Source of the DNA: Pancytospora philotis
Taxonomy: Eukaryota; Microsporidia
Direction of reading: 5' to 3'
Length of the DNA stretch: 43,883 bases
Assembly: GCA_023647555.1 (NCBI GenBank)
Contig: JALRLY010000248.1
Span: 1-43,883, forward strand
In this document: positions 8,719 to 16,410 of the stretch, piece by piece
How the letters are laid out: the number at the start of each line of letters is the position of its first letter
How positions within the stretch are numbered: the stretch's first letter is position 1
Program-made: the position numbers and the translations under genes
The notes under the pieces: generated by a model
What the model was told of the DNA's origin: nothing
Databases searched by the model: none
Seen by the model: only the letters and a program-made list of their open reading frames with translations

Positions 8719-9201
8719 TTAGAAAAGAGGCTTGTACAGCTTCTCGGACAATTCAACGATCGTGTTGTTCTTCCTGGAGATGTTCATGGCAGGCCTCGGT
8801 CCCTCGGGCATGCGCTTCACAGGGGAGATCTTCTCGCCCTTGGCGCGCGCCTCCGCGAGCTGCGTGCGGTACTCGGCGTATCTGCGCTTGGAGTCCTCGT
8901 CGCAGCGCGACTTGGTCAGATGCTCGACGCGCACGTGCAGGTTGCGCTCGATGTACTTGCCGCCGACTCTGCGGTAGAAGGTGACACCGTAGGAGTGCGG
9001 GTTGCAGTTGTACACAATCCCGGTCTTGCCGTGGTAGTACTTGTGCGGCATGCCCTTCACAACGCTCGAGTCGACCTTGCAGTCCACGTAGTCGCCGACG
9101 CGGAACTGCTGCAGGATTTTGCTGACGTGCGGCTGGCCGTGCTTTCTGTGCTCCTTGGCAAAGAGCGTCCTCGTGCCTCTGCGGTAACCGTGGCTTCTCA
9201 T
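8719..9201 (-). CDS. RPL21: 60S ribosomal protein eL21
   Basis: The 160-residue product has exactly the length of yeast eL21. It begins MRSHGYRRGTRTLFAKEHRK. It continues with the FRVGDYVDCKVDSSVVKGMP segment and the YYHGKTGIVYN motif of the SH3-like barrel. Next comes the VGGKYIERNLHVRVEHL stretch, and the protein ends in a basic helix. The open frame extends 17 codons upstream, but that part is read from two AAATTT elements (9211-9229). The ATG at 9201 is therefore the start. The stop TAA overlaps an AATAAA. It is a component of the large ribosomal subunit in the cytoplasm. Confidence 0.95.
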   Translation of the reverse strand: MRSHGYRRGTRTLFAKEHRKHGQPHVSKILQQFRVGDYVDCKVDSSVVKGMPHKYYHGKTGIVYNCNPHSYGVTFYRRVGGKYIERNLHVRVEHLTKSRCDEDSKRRYAEYRTQLAEARAKGEKISPVKRMPEGPRPAMNISRKNNTIVELSEKLYKPLF

Positions 9202-9640
9202 GCGTGGGGTAAATTTTTGCAAAATTTTAACAACCAGCCGCTGCGCCGGCACAGGCGGTGCGGGAAGATAAACGGGTGCGGTGGCGCATAGCGTAAGCTA
9301 CCACGATGCCTCTGCAAAGTTTTGAGGCTGCATTATCAAATTTTGCTGCGCCTTCCTATTCTCAGACATTTGAAAATTCACAGGGAAATGGGAGGTTCGC
9401 CTGTGCAAAAGCTGCCTAGTATATTGCTATGTATTAGCTTAGCGCGCCTTTATCTCGCTATTTTTATCAATACGCGCGGTGTAATCGTATTCGTACCGTT
9501 TCAAAATTGTTTGACGCCATGCAACTCCTGCTTATCATATCATGCACTTATGCTCCCAACCAGCACTGCGCTGCAAAGGCCCCATCAAAAAATCCGTGGT
9601 TAAACGCCCTTGTTAAACGCCCTTTTAGCCTGCCCCACTG
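9202..9640. promoter_or_regulatory. Divergent spacer: tandem AAATTT elements of eL21, no further gene
   Basis: The elements TAAATTTTTGC and AAAATTTTAAC (minus strand, 9211-9229) are 10 to 28 bases upstream of the eL21 ATG. The remaining 400 bases up to the Sm gene contain AATTTTGC near 9340 and short open frames with no recognisable product. Confidence 0.5.
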
Positions 9641-9853
9641 ATGGCAAGGCTGAACATGCCGGATATGGACGGGCTCGTGGGCAAGCGGGTCAAGGCAGGG
9701 CTGAAGAACGGCGCCGCGGTGATCGGGACGCTGCGCAGCTACGACTCGTTCGCGAACATCGTACTCGCGGACTGCGACAACGGGCTCGGCGAAGGCGTGG
9801 TGCGCGGCGACTCGATCGAGAAGATCACTTTGGTAGGAGGCACGCAGCCATAA
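9641..9853 (+). CDS. Sm/LSm-fold protein, probably SmG or LSm7
   Basis: This 70-residue protein is a minimal Sm fold. The Sm1 motif covers about residues 14-44 (KRVKAGLKNGAAVIGTLRSY then DSFANIVLADC). The Sm2 motif is GEGVVRGDSIEKITLV, with the RGxS/D signature. Sm and LSm proteins form heptameric rings on U-rich RNA in spliceosomal snRNPs or in mRNA decay. The short loop 4 and the VVRGDSI ending look most like SmG or LSm7, but I cannot separate these by eye. Its presence suggests the organism keeps snRNPs or at least LSm rings, although no intron was found in this window. Confidence 0.82.
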   Translation: MARLNMPDMDGLVGKRVKAGLKNGAAVIGTLRSYDSFANIVLADCDNGLGEGVVRGDSIEKITLVGGTQP

Positions 9854-10152
9854 ATGATCCTAACGGCTGCTTATCCAGTAGGCCCAGTCCTTACTGAGGA
9901 ATGGAATATGTGCGCATTTAAAAGTCTAGGAGCAAATGCTTGGGCGCCTTAGAATGCGTAGCGTGCACAGATTTCTCCCAGCCACTTGCAGGAGAGCAAG
10001 GGGGAAATCGATAGGGTAGATTTTAGGAGAGGTGCCCCGCACGGGCTACTCAGCCTATGGCCCGATATACGCCCTGAGCGGGCGCTGATTAGTCTGCTGG
10101 GCTCCTTAACAGTTATAAATGAATTTGCAACCGCGCCTCCCTCTTTACGGTT

Positions 10153-11577
10153 ATGTCCAGAGACAGTTTGTTTTTTCTGCTCGGCCTTGTGCGCTACGTT
10201 GCCGTTGTCGCCGCCCAGGCGACGCAGCCGCCGCCATACGTAGACCAGGCTCGGCTCCCGCCGTACGACAGCACGGATCAGCCGCCGCCGTACGGCACAC
10301 AGGATCAGCCGCCGCCGTACGGCACACAGGATCAGCCGCCGCCGTACGACAGTCAGCCTCTGCATGACACCTGCGGTCTCTGCTCGACTAGCCCTGTGCA
10401 GGTACCGGAGCACGCTGCGAAAATTGAGCAGCTCAACCTCACCGTGCCGCGTCTGGCTGCGCATCAGAAGCCCCTGCATCTGCACTGCGTCCTCAACCGC
10501 TACTGCATGCAAAACACTAGAATGGAGTTCCATTTTACAAAGTGGCCGCTGCTCGGGCCGGTCGGCGCAGCGATTCGCACGCTATGCGAGAAGGCGCACA
10601 AGGCGCCAACGGGCGCTGAAATGCGCGTATTAAGGATGATGCTGCGCAAACTCAACACACGGCTGTACGAGGCCATGGACTTTACCGGCCTCTCCAAGAG
10701 CGTGTTCGGCATGCTGGCCACAGAGGCCGGCAGCGCCCTCGATGAGGCCGTGGGTGGAAGAATGGGGCGCACTGGTGGGCCGCTGGGCAGCAAATGCGTC
10801 CATCTTATCCTGTTGAAATACGAGATCGGCTGCTGTGCGGCCCTCAACGCGGGCTCCAGCGCCTTCGCTAAGGCCGTTCTGAGCCCCTTCGCCAGTAAAC
10901 AGCCAGCAGAGGTCGTACAGAGATACGCCGAGTCGCTGCACAAGAAACTGTGGGCGCATCTCGAGCCCAAGACTTTAAACGAGGTTGTCGCAAGGCTGAG
11001 GGATTCGGGTGTCTATAGCAAGGCAGAAGTGGGGCAGAATGAACAAGCCATCGAGCAGATGCAGAACAAGCTCTGGAACGACGTGTGGTCGTCGAAGCAG
11101 CGTTGCGAGTTTATCAAGGCTCTGCTGTGCTCGCGCAACTGCGAACTGCTCATCGATTTCCTGACGAACGCCGAGGAGGGCGCCCTGCAGCTTCCCTTCA
11201 GCGATCTTTATGACCTTGTGGGCCATGCTGATCGCTTTGCACCGTCGGGCAACGGCAAGAGCCTGGCGCCGACCTACACAGCGTATCTGCTGCGCTTCTT
11301 CAAGATCTCCGACCGCAGCAGCTTATCGGGGTCTTTGTACTGCGAGCTCGCCAAAAAGTGCTTTAAGATACGCAGCCGCAAGGACATAAGCGCTGCGGAC
11401 CGGGAGCACACACTCACGCCCGCGCTGATATTCGATAGCATCGATTTCAGAAAGCTCGACGCCCAGGAGACCAAAAAACTATCGGACCTTTGCACCAAGT
11501 ACGCGCCCGAGGGCATCGGGAGCTTCTTCTCGCATACGCAGGCGGCTCAAAACACGCTGCCCAGCAGAGGTAGGTAA
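10153..11577 (+). CDS. Secreted protein of family C, member 1, with five PPxY motifs
   Basis: The 474-residue protein starts with MSRDSLFFLLGLVRYVAVVA, a probable signal peptide. Residues 26-65 hold five PPxY motifs (PPPY at 26, 44, 53 and 62; LPPY at 35), encoded partly by a 27-bp tandem repeat near 10277-10355. The rest is helical, with a C-x2-C (DTCGLC) and an LHLHCVLNRYC segment near the start. It aligns loosely along its length with the next gene, sharing the C-x2-C, LHxxC, LWAH and CELAKKC/ALFKKC positions. PPxY is the ligand of WW domains such as those in NEDD4-type ubiquitin ligases. Host targeting is inference. I recognise no enzymatic domain. An AATTTGCAACC element lies about 20 bases upstream. 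Confidence 0.8.
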   Translation: MSRDSLFFLLGLVRYVAVVAAQATQPPPYVDQARLPPYDSTDQPPPYGTQDQPPPYGTQDQPPPYDSQPLHDTCGLCSTSPVQVPEHAAKIEQLNLTVPRLAAHQKPLHLHCVLNRYCMQNTRMEFHFTKWPLLGPVGAAIRTLCEKAHKAPTGAEMRVLRMMLRKLNTRLYEAMDFTGLSKSVFGMLATEAGSALDEAVGGRMGRTGGPLGSKCVHLILLKYEIGCCAALNAGSSAFAKAVLSPFASKQPAEVVQRYAESLHKKLWAHLEPKTLNEVVARLRDSGVYSKAEVGQNEQAIEQMQNKLWNDVWSSKQRCEFIKALLCSRNCELLIDFLTNAEEGALQLPFSDLYDLVGHADRFAPSGNGKSLAPTYTAYLLRFFKISDRSSLSGSLYCELAKKCFKIRSRKDISAADREHTLTPALIFDSIDFRKLDAQETKKLSDLCTKYAPEGIGSFFSHTQAAQNTLPSRGR

Positions 11578-12492
11578 AATTGGAGTTACGCTTCTAGCGA
11601 AAGTGCCGTGGTGGGCGCACCCGAGAACTGCTACATGCTCTGTTCCTATCACTAAATTTATCCACTTTCGCCACGGCGGTTCATATGTCCATGTTCAAGT
11701 AGATGCACGAAAAGCCGTTTGAATGCGGTCAAAAATTACTAGCTAAGCGCTCTACAGCTGCACTGCGCATTCGCATGCACAACACGCCGCGTAGAAGGTC
11801 TCCTATGTGATAGTTGATCTGTAGAATGATTCAGCTGCGTGTCAAAATTCTCTTATGCGTGCCGATCTGGACAGAGCGTCTGGGATGATGCATCTGCTTG
11901 AATCAGTCTGTTAACAAAACGATCAGCAGCGCTGATGGTTTTGCACAGGCAATTTAATTATGATTGTGCATTGCCTAATGAGCCACTGAATGCCCTGTAT
12001 TAATAGATTGTAGACCGGCCCGTCTAGAACGTTGCGAGAAACATAGATTTGGCGCCTATGATGGCTGGCTCAATAGCACACGGCTAGGCAGCGGCGTGCA
12101 GCACTTGCTGAGAGCCCAGATGCATTAAATCGCATCACAGCGTCTGATGAATCTAGAGTGAATTTGTGTTCCGCTCCTGGCAACCAATTGTAGAATGAAA
12201 ATGCAGAGTGGCAATTGCTTTGCAATTATGGCGTATACTTACGTGCAAATAGCAGGCGGCCATCAACAAAGGCCCGGACATGCGCTAAGAGCAGGAGATA
12301 AATGCCTTAGGAGCTACAATCTAAGTAACATAAAGCTGAAGCCTTCAGATAATGCCAAATAGTACCACAAAAATAAATCTATCGGGGCTACAACTGATAC
12401 TTAAAACTGATGCATTAAAACTCCTTTGATTATCATTTTAATTTCTGCACCCACGGCTGCATTTGAACACAAAAAATTTAAGCCTTCTCGCG
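11578..12492. other. Long intergenic region without a recognised gene
   Basis: About 915 bases separate the two family C paralogues, unusually long for this window. There are stops in all frames and no ORF with a recognisable product. A GCGAAAGTG near 11597 is matched by CACTTTCGC near 11670, with CCGTGG and CCACGG just after each. The order is that of a pseudoknot rather than a simple hairpin. The AAATTT element of the next gene is at 12471-12480. A decayed third paralogue or an ncRNA could be hidden here, but I see no direct sign. Confidence 0.45.
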
Positions 12493-13899
12493 ATGCTGCT
12501 GATGCTGCTCGGTATCTTCGCTTTTCCCCGCCCGGAGGCTCCTGTGAATGGCATGCAGCAGAACGGACTTAGAACGCCTTGGAGCTGCTCCTTGTGCCGT
12601 CCGGCAGGCGCGAGGGGCCGGAGGCTGGACCCCTCGCCCGACGACAAAGTTCCTATTGCGGGAACGACCTACAGGCTGCACTTCAACTGTGTGATCGAGA
12701 CCTGCTTTCTTTCGGGCGCTACGACCGATTACGAGGCGTGGCGCCACGTCCGGAATGGGGCCCAGGAGTGCTGGGGCAAAATGTGCGCCGAAGCCGAAAG
12801 GAACGAACACTCCACGACCGCCCGCGCGCTCACCAGCGTGCTGGAGCACTTCAACCCGCTGATGCTCGAGAACCTCCGCTGCCAGGGGCTGAAGTGGAAC
12901 CAGCTTCCGGGGCTCTCCGCGCTGGTCGATGCGGTGCTCAGCAAAGACCGCGCCGGCGCAGCAGCGCTGGGCGAAACAACGATCTACAGCCTGGAGCTGC
13001 TCAGACTGGACGTGCTGTTCTGCAGGGGCCTTATTGGGGACAATACCAGGTTCAAATCGGCTGCGCGCGAGTTATTCAGCAGGAGCCGTCCGGCGGGCTT
13101 CTATAAGTTCTGCGCAGCAAACCTCTGCTCCCATCTCTGGGCCCATATCGACAGCGAGCAGATCATCGATTTTGCAGCGGAGATGGCTGAGCATGCGAAA
13201 AAAGATGAGGACAAACGCACGGAGATCGCCAAGCTTGTCGCGGCGATGCGAAGCCGCTCCAAAGCTGGGTGGATGCCGAACAGCACCTGTGCTTTAATCA
13301 AAGTGTTCGTAAAGCAAGGGCTGGGCGGGTCCGTTATAGAAGCACTTGCAGACGCGGAAAAGGGCGGCAAGCTCTCTCTGCCGTATGCGTGCGTCGGTAA
13401 ACTGATCGACTATGCCTTCAACACCGGCTCGCCCTTCTCAGTCTCTGAGCGATCCCGGGCCGCCGTTGCTTCGCTCCTTAACCGCTTGAAGTTCACAGAC
13501 AGGCTCAAGCTTGATAGCGCAGCCTACATCGCGCTCTTTAAGAAGTGCCTGGAGATAAACAGGCTGAGGACCTGCCTGTATAGCCCCGGGGAGAACACCC
13601 CGGAAATGCTCGATGCCGTGTTCAACTGCATGGACCTGCGTGTATTCGCCGCCGCTGATTTTTTCAGCCTCATCCGGCTCTATACGTCCGGGCGCGTCCG
13701 CTACCACGTTGGGCCGTTTCACTACATGGCCGTCGCGATTACCGTTCTGGATCATCGTGAGCGGCAGGCGATTGTCGAGTTCGCTGCCAGACGCGCTTAC
13801 AAAAATGAAGTGCTGACGCGCGACTTCGCGCAGTACGCTCCCGCGCTGCATAGGATTAACCCGCCGAGCATGCTCGCTTTTGCACTCATACAGCCATAG
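12493..13899 (+). CDS. Secreted protein of family C, member 2
   Basis: The longest frame begins at a TTG and reads through an AAAAAATTTAAG element. The first ATG (12493) directly opens the signal peptide MLLMLLGIFAFPRPEAP, so I start there, giving 468 residues. It is a divergent paralogue of the upstream 474-residue protein. Shared features are an early C-x2-C (WSCSLC), LHFNCVIETC, an NLCSHLWAHIDSEQI segment matching SLHKKLWAHLEPKTL, and ALFKKCLEI matching ELAKKCFKI. It lacks the PPxY array. The body appears all-helical, with paired Cys that may form disulfides, consistent with export. No known domain is recognised. Confidence 0.8.
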   Translation: MLLMLLGIFAFPRPEAPVNGMQQNGLRTPWSCSLCRPAGARGRRLDPSPDDKVPIAGTTYRLHFNCVIETCFLSGATTDYEAWRHVRNGAQECWGKMCAEAERNEHSTTARALTSVLEHFNPLMLENLRCQGLKWNQLPGLSALVDAVLSKDRAGAAALGETTIYSLELLRLDVLFCRGLIGDNTRFKSAARELFSRSRPAGFYKFCAANLCSHLWAHIDSEQIIDFAAEMAEHAKKDEDKRTEIAKLVAAMRSRSKAGWMPNSTCALIKVFVKQGLGGSVIEALADAEKGGKLSLPYACVGKLIDYAFNTGSPFSVSERSRAAVASLLNRLKFTDRLKLDSAAYIALFKKCLEINRLRTCLYSPGENTPEMLDAVFNCMDLRVFAAADFFSLIRLYTSGRVRYHVGPFHYMAVAITVLDHRERQAIVEFAARRAYKNEVLTRDFAQYAPALHRINPPSMLAFALIQP

Positions 13900-14291
13900 A
13901 ATGGCGCGGATATGCCGCTAACGTTCATAAACACCCTGTTTAGCCTACAGGCGCAACTCTAATAAATATTCCCCTGAGAAATAGGCTGCAATTCTTAATG
14001 GCAGAAGTCCTATCCATTAGGCACGCAGCTCCTTCTCTTAACGCCCTGTGCATTGGCTTAGCGTGGGAGCGCCTGGATGGCTGCGGTTAACACCCTCAGA
14101 AGAAATTACACAAGGCGATTAAACAGTTCAAATTTTAAGTATATGTAAGTATCGCTATGGCAAACAGAGATGCAATGCAGCCGCAAGCAATGCTATCTAC
14201 ACCACCTGCGTAGCGGCAACTGCCTTGCAGCGCCGCCAGTAAAATTTTGCAAAAATTTCGCTTCCTAAAAAATTTGCCATTCGTAGCCCAT
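13900..14291. promoter_or_regulatory. Spacer with tripled AAATTT element upstream of uS4
   Basis: Three elements at 14241-14250 (AAAATTTTGC), 14251-14260 (AAAAATTTCG) and 14267-14278 (AAAAAATTTGCC) precede the uS4 ATG at 14292. Another CAAATTTTAAG lies near 14128-14138. Otherwise the 390 bases contain no gene. A GTAAGTAT at 14145 resembles a 5' splice site but has no matching coding exon. Confidence 0.6.
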
Positions 14292-14864
14292 ATGGGCTGT
14301 ATCGTCAGAAAGAGAAGAATCGCCACGCATCCCCGTAACCCCTGGGTGCTGGAGAGACTCGTGAAGGAGCTGCAGCTCCTGGGCACTTTCGGTCTGAAGA
14401 ACAAGAAGGAGCTGTGGACCGTCCTCACCACCGCGCGTGCCGACAAGACGCAGGCCAGGGATCTCCTGATCTCCACCAACCACGAGGAGTTCATGACGCG
14501 CTCCAGGGCGCTGCTGAACCGCCTGTGCCGCAACGGGATGATCTCGAGCGTCGACTTCAACGACGTGGAGTGTATGCGCGCCTGCCTGCGCGACGTGCTG
14601 AACTTCGATCTGCCCATGTACCTCAACCGCCGCCTGCAGTCTCTTGTGCTCAAGAGCGGCCTGGCCCGGAACATCCACCACGCGCGCCTGCTCGTTGCCC
14701 ACAAGCACATCACCGTGCGCGGCCGCGTCGTGAACAAGCCCGCGATGACCGTCAGGAGCGAGAACGAGGGTTACATTGAGGTCAACCCGTTCAGCTCTGT
14801 CGCCGGATTCAAGAAGGGCCGTTACCAGAAGACGCTTTCAAATGCTGATCCTAAGGAGGAATAA
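14292..14864 (+). CDS. RPS9: 40S ribosomal protein uS4 (Rps9)
   Basis: The 190-residue protein matches eukaryotic uS4. It has an LVKELQLLGTFGLKNKKELW segment near residue 31, and an S4 RNA-binding domain around residues 110-160 with RRLQSLVLKSGLARNIHHAR and HITVRGRVVNKP. The open frame also runs upstream to a TTG, but three AAATTT elements lie there, so I take the ATG at 14292 (MGCIVRKRRIAT). The stop is TAA inside GAATAAAT. It sits on the small-subunit body, where uS4 contributes to the mRNA entry channel. No intron is needed to explain the N-terminus. Confidence 0.95.
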   Translation: MGCIVRKRRIATHPRNPWVLERLVKELQLLGTFGLKNKKELWTVLTTARADKTQARDLLISTNHEEFMTRSRALLNRLCRNGMISSVDFNDVECMRACLRDVLNFDLPMYLNRRLQSLVLKSGLARNIHHARLLVAHKHITVRGRVVNKPAMTVRSENEGYIEVNPFSSVAGFKKGRYQKTLSNADPKEE

Positions 14865-15018
14865 ATTATCGATATTAACGGCGGTATTATTTATCTATTT
14901 GATTTCAATTCAAGCATTCGTTTTTATTGAGCGTCCAAGAAATATAAAACCGCCTCATTTCAAGCAATACGACAAAGATAATAAAATGCCAAGAAAGATG
15001 ATAGCAGTATTTAATTAG
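14842..15018 (+). CDS. Possible 58-residue single-membrane-segment ORF overlapping the end of uS4
   Basis: An ATG inside the last codons of uS4, in another frame, opens a 58-residue ORF running through the AT-rich spacer. It has a hydrophobic stretch (LSILTAVLFIYLISIQAFVF) near residues 9-28 followed by a basic polar tail, so it could be a signal peptide or an anchor. It has no AAATTT element of its own and overlaps uS4 by 23 bases. It may be chance; I list it because the frame stays open across the whole spacer. Confidence 0.22.
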   Translation: MLILRRNKLSILTAVLFIYLISIQAFVFIERPRNIKPPHFKQYDKDNKMPRKMIAVFN

Positions 15019-15028
15019 TATTAATGAG

Positions 15029-16018
15029 TCAGTTATCCTCCACCTTCACGACGAACTTCTTGACCATCTGCTCCTCGAGCTCGCCGATCTCCTCGTCCGA
15101 CAGCTTCGACCACTCGTCGTATGTCTCGATGATCTTCTGCTGCACGGACACGAGCAGGTTGCGGATCATCTTGTCGACCTCCCCGGCGACCCACCCGAGC
15201 CCGAAGCTGTTCACCGAGACATCCACGCACTTGTACACGTACGTGACGGGGTACCGCTCCCCCCAGTCGCCCTCGTAGCTGCGCTCGCCGGCGCGCAGGA
15301 GGCTCGACTTGTTGTACGTCCGGAAGTCGAGGTCCTCCTCCTTGTGGGCCTTCTCCAGGTCGAAGATGTTCTCCTTGGGCTCGGCAACGGCCATCGTCGC
15401 CACCTCGAGGCTGAAGGTCGCAGGGTCGAAGTACCGGTTCTTGTACACCGTGGTGCACTTGCTCATCAGCTTGCTGAGGCCGTTCCCGGCGGAGGCCTCG
15501 CTGTCGCCCGACTTGTCCGCCTCCTTCACGGTCACCCGGCTCGGGCCGCCGTCCTCCTTGCAGTCCGCCAGCTCCTCGTTGACGTTGATGTTCCCGAGCT
15601 GGTTGACGGTCCCGGCCAGGTTCTCCGGCGACACGACGCCGTCCTTCGTCGCCTTGACCTCCGCCACGACGCCCTCCTCGTTCTCGACCCTCGTCTCGAT
15701 GTTGTACGCCTGGCCGGTCTGCGCGTTGCCCGCGGGGTCCACGACCGTGACGATGGCCGAGTCGATGTTGGTCGAGAACTCGTCCACGATGCACGCGCTG
15801 TCGGGGATCAGCTTGCGGACGATGTACGGCACCTTGGCCTTCACGTCCAGGATCTTGTGCGTCTTGGTGGTCACGCTGGTCTTGCCGTGCGACATCGTGT
15901 GGTACACGATCTGCACCTCCTCGGTCGTCAGCTTCGTGAGGATGTAGCGGCTGCCGCGGCGCCACTCGTGCGCATCGAACGGCACCTTGATCCTGTAGAC
16001 CTTGGTCTTGGTGGCCAT
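15029..16018 (-). CDS. Phosphatidylinositol transfer protein-like (START-like fold) with large insertion
   Basis: The 329-residue protein resembles PITPs. The N-terminus VYRIKVPFDAHEWRRGSRY matches the family start (YRV.LP...EY..GQLY), then KAKVPYIVRKLIPDSA (residues 61-76) corresponds to SKVPTFVRMLAPEGA. The C-terminal part RYPVTYVYKCVDVSVNSFGL and the amphipathic helix FIxxQ-like region with YDEWSKLSDEEIGELEEQM match the WVDLTMDDIRRMEEE end of PITP-alpha. About 100 mostly acidic residues (roughly 83-187) interrupt the fold, and the usual WNAYPY motif is missing there. PITPs move phosphatidylinositol and phosphatidylcholine between membranes. The start at 16018 follows an AAATTTGCGG element (16035-16043). 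The upstream frame extension is rejected. Confidence 0.82.
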   Translation of the reverse strand: MATKTKVYRIKVPFDAHEWRRGSRYILTKLTTEEVQIVYHTMSHGKTSVTTKTHKILDVKAKVPYIVRKLIPDSACIVDEFSTNIDSAIVTVVDPAGNAQTGQAYNIETRVENEEGVVAEVKATKDGVVSPENLAGTVNQLGNINVNEELADCKEDGGPSRVTVKEADKSGDSEASAGNGLSKLMSKCTTVYKNRYFDPATFSLEVATMAVAEPKENIFDLEKAHKEEDLDFRTYNKSSLLRAGERSYEGDWGERYPVTYVYKCVDVSVNSFGLGWVAGEVDKMIRNLLVSVQQKIIETYDEWSKLSDEEIGELEEQMVKKFVVKVEDN

Positions 16019-16410
16019 CGGGGGTGCGCCGCCGCAAATTTTAATACTCGCGCCGCCGCCCCTTATCCTCGTCCAATCAGCTGCGCTGCCAAAAGGGGCG
16101 GCACGGGCGCTTCCGGGCCATTGGCCGCTTAGGCTGGGCATATCACGTAGGATGCGTGGCAGCTGGCACAAGAGATGAGCGAATCTTCCCACTTCCAATA
16201 TCGGTGTTATTCCTCCGAGACGTCCTTTCAAGCTTTTGAAATAGACTTTTGAAAAAGCTCAAGTATGGCAAATTTCACCATCACAGCCTAATCAAGACGA
16301 ACAAATTTTATTGACATTGATAGAGCAATGACGCGTGCAGCCTTTTTGGTCAGAAACAGTGAGGCAGAAGCGAATGTTTTATTTATGGATTCTCGAGGTG
16401 CGGGCTTCAG
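16019..16410. promoter_or_regulatory. Spacer with PITP upstream element
   Basis: The minus-strand AAAATTTGCGGC at 16032-16043 is 14 to 25 bases before the PITP ATG. Beyond about 16240 the DNA is AT-rich 3' flank of the next minus-strand gene. No additional gene is seen. Confidence 0.5.

Noticed and set aside
9322..9603. 93-residue hydrophobic frame between eL21 and the Sm gene
   Set aside because: It begins with TTG, not ATG, has no motif or family pattern, and lies in a typical AT-rich spacer.
14145..14152. GTAAGTAT, a possible 5' splice site before uS4
   Set aside because: No short coding exon with ATG precedes it, and uS4 is complete from its own ATG at 14292 with three AAATTT elements in between.
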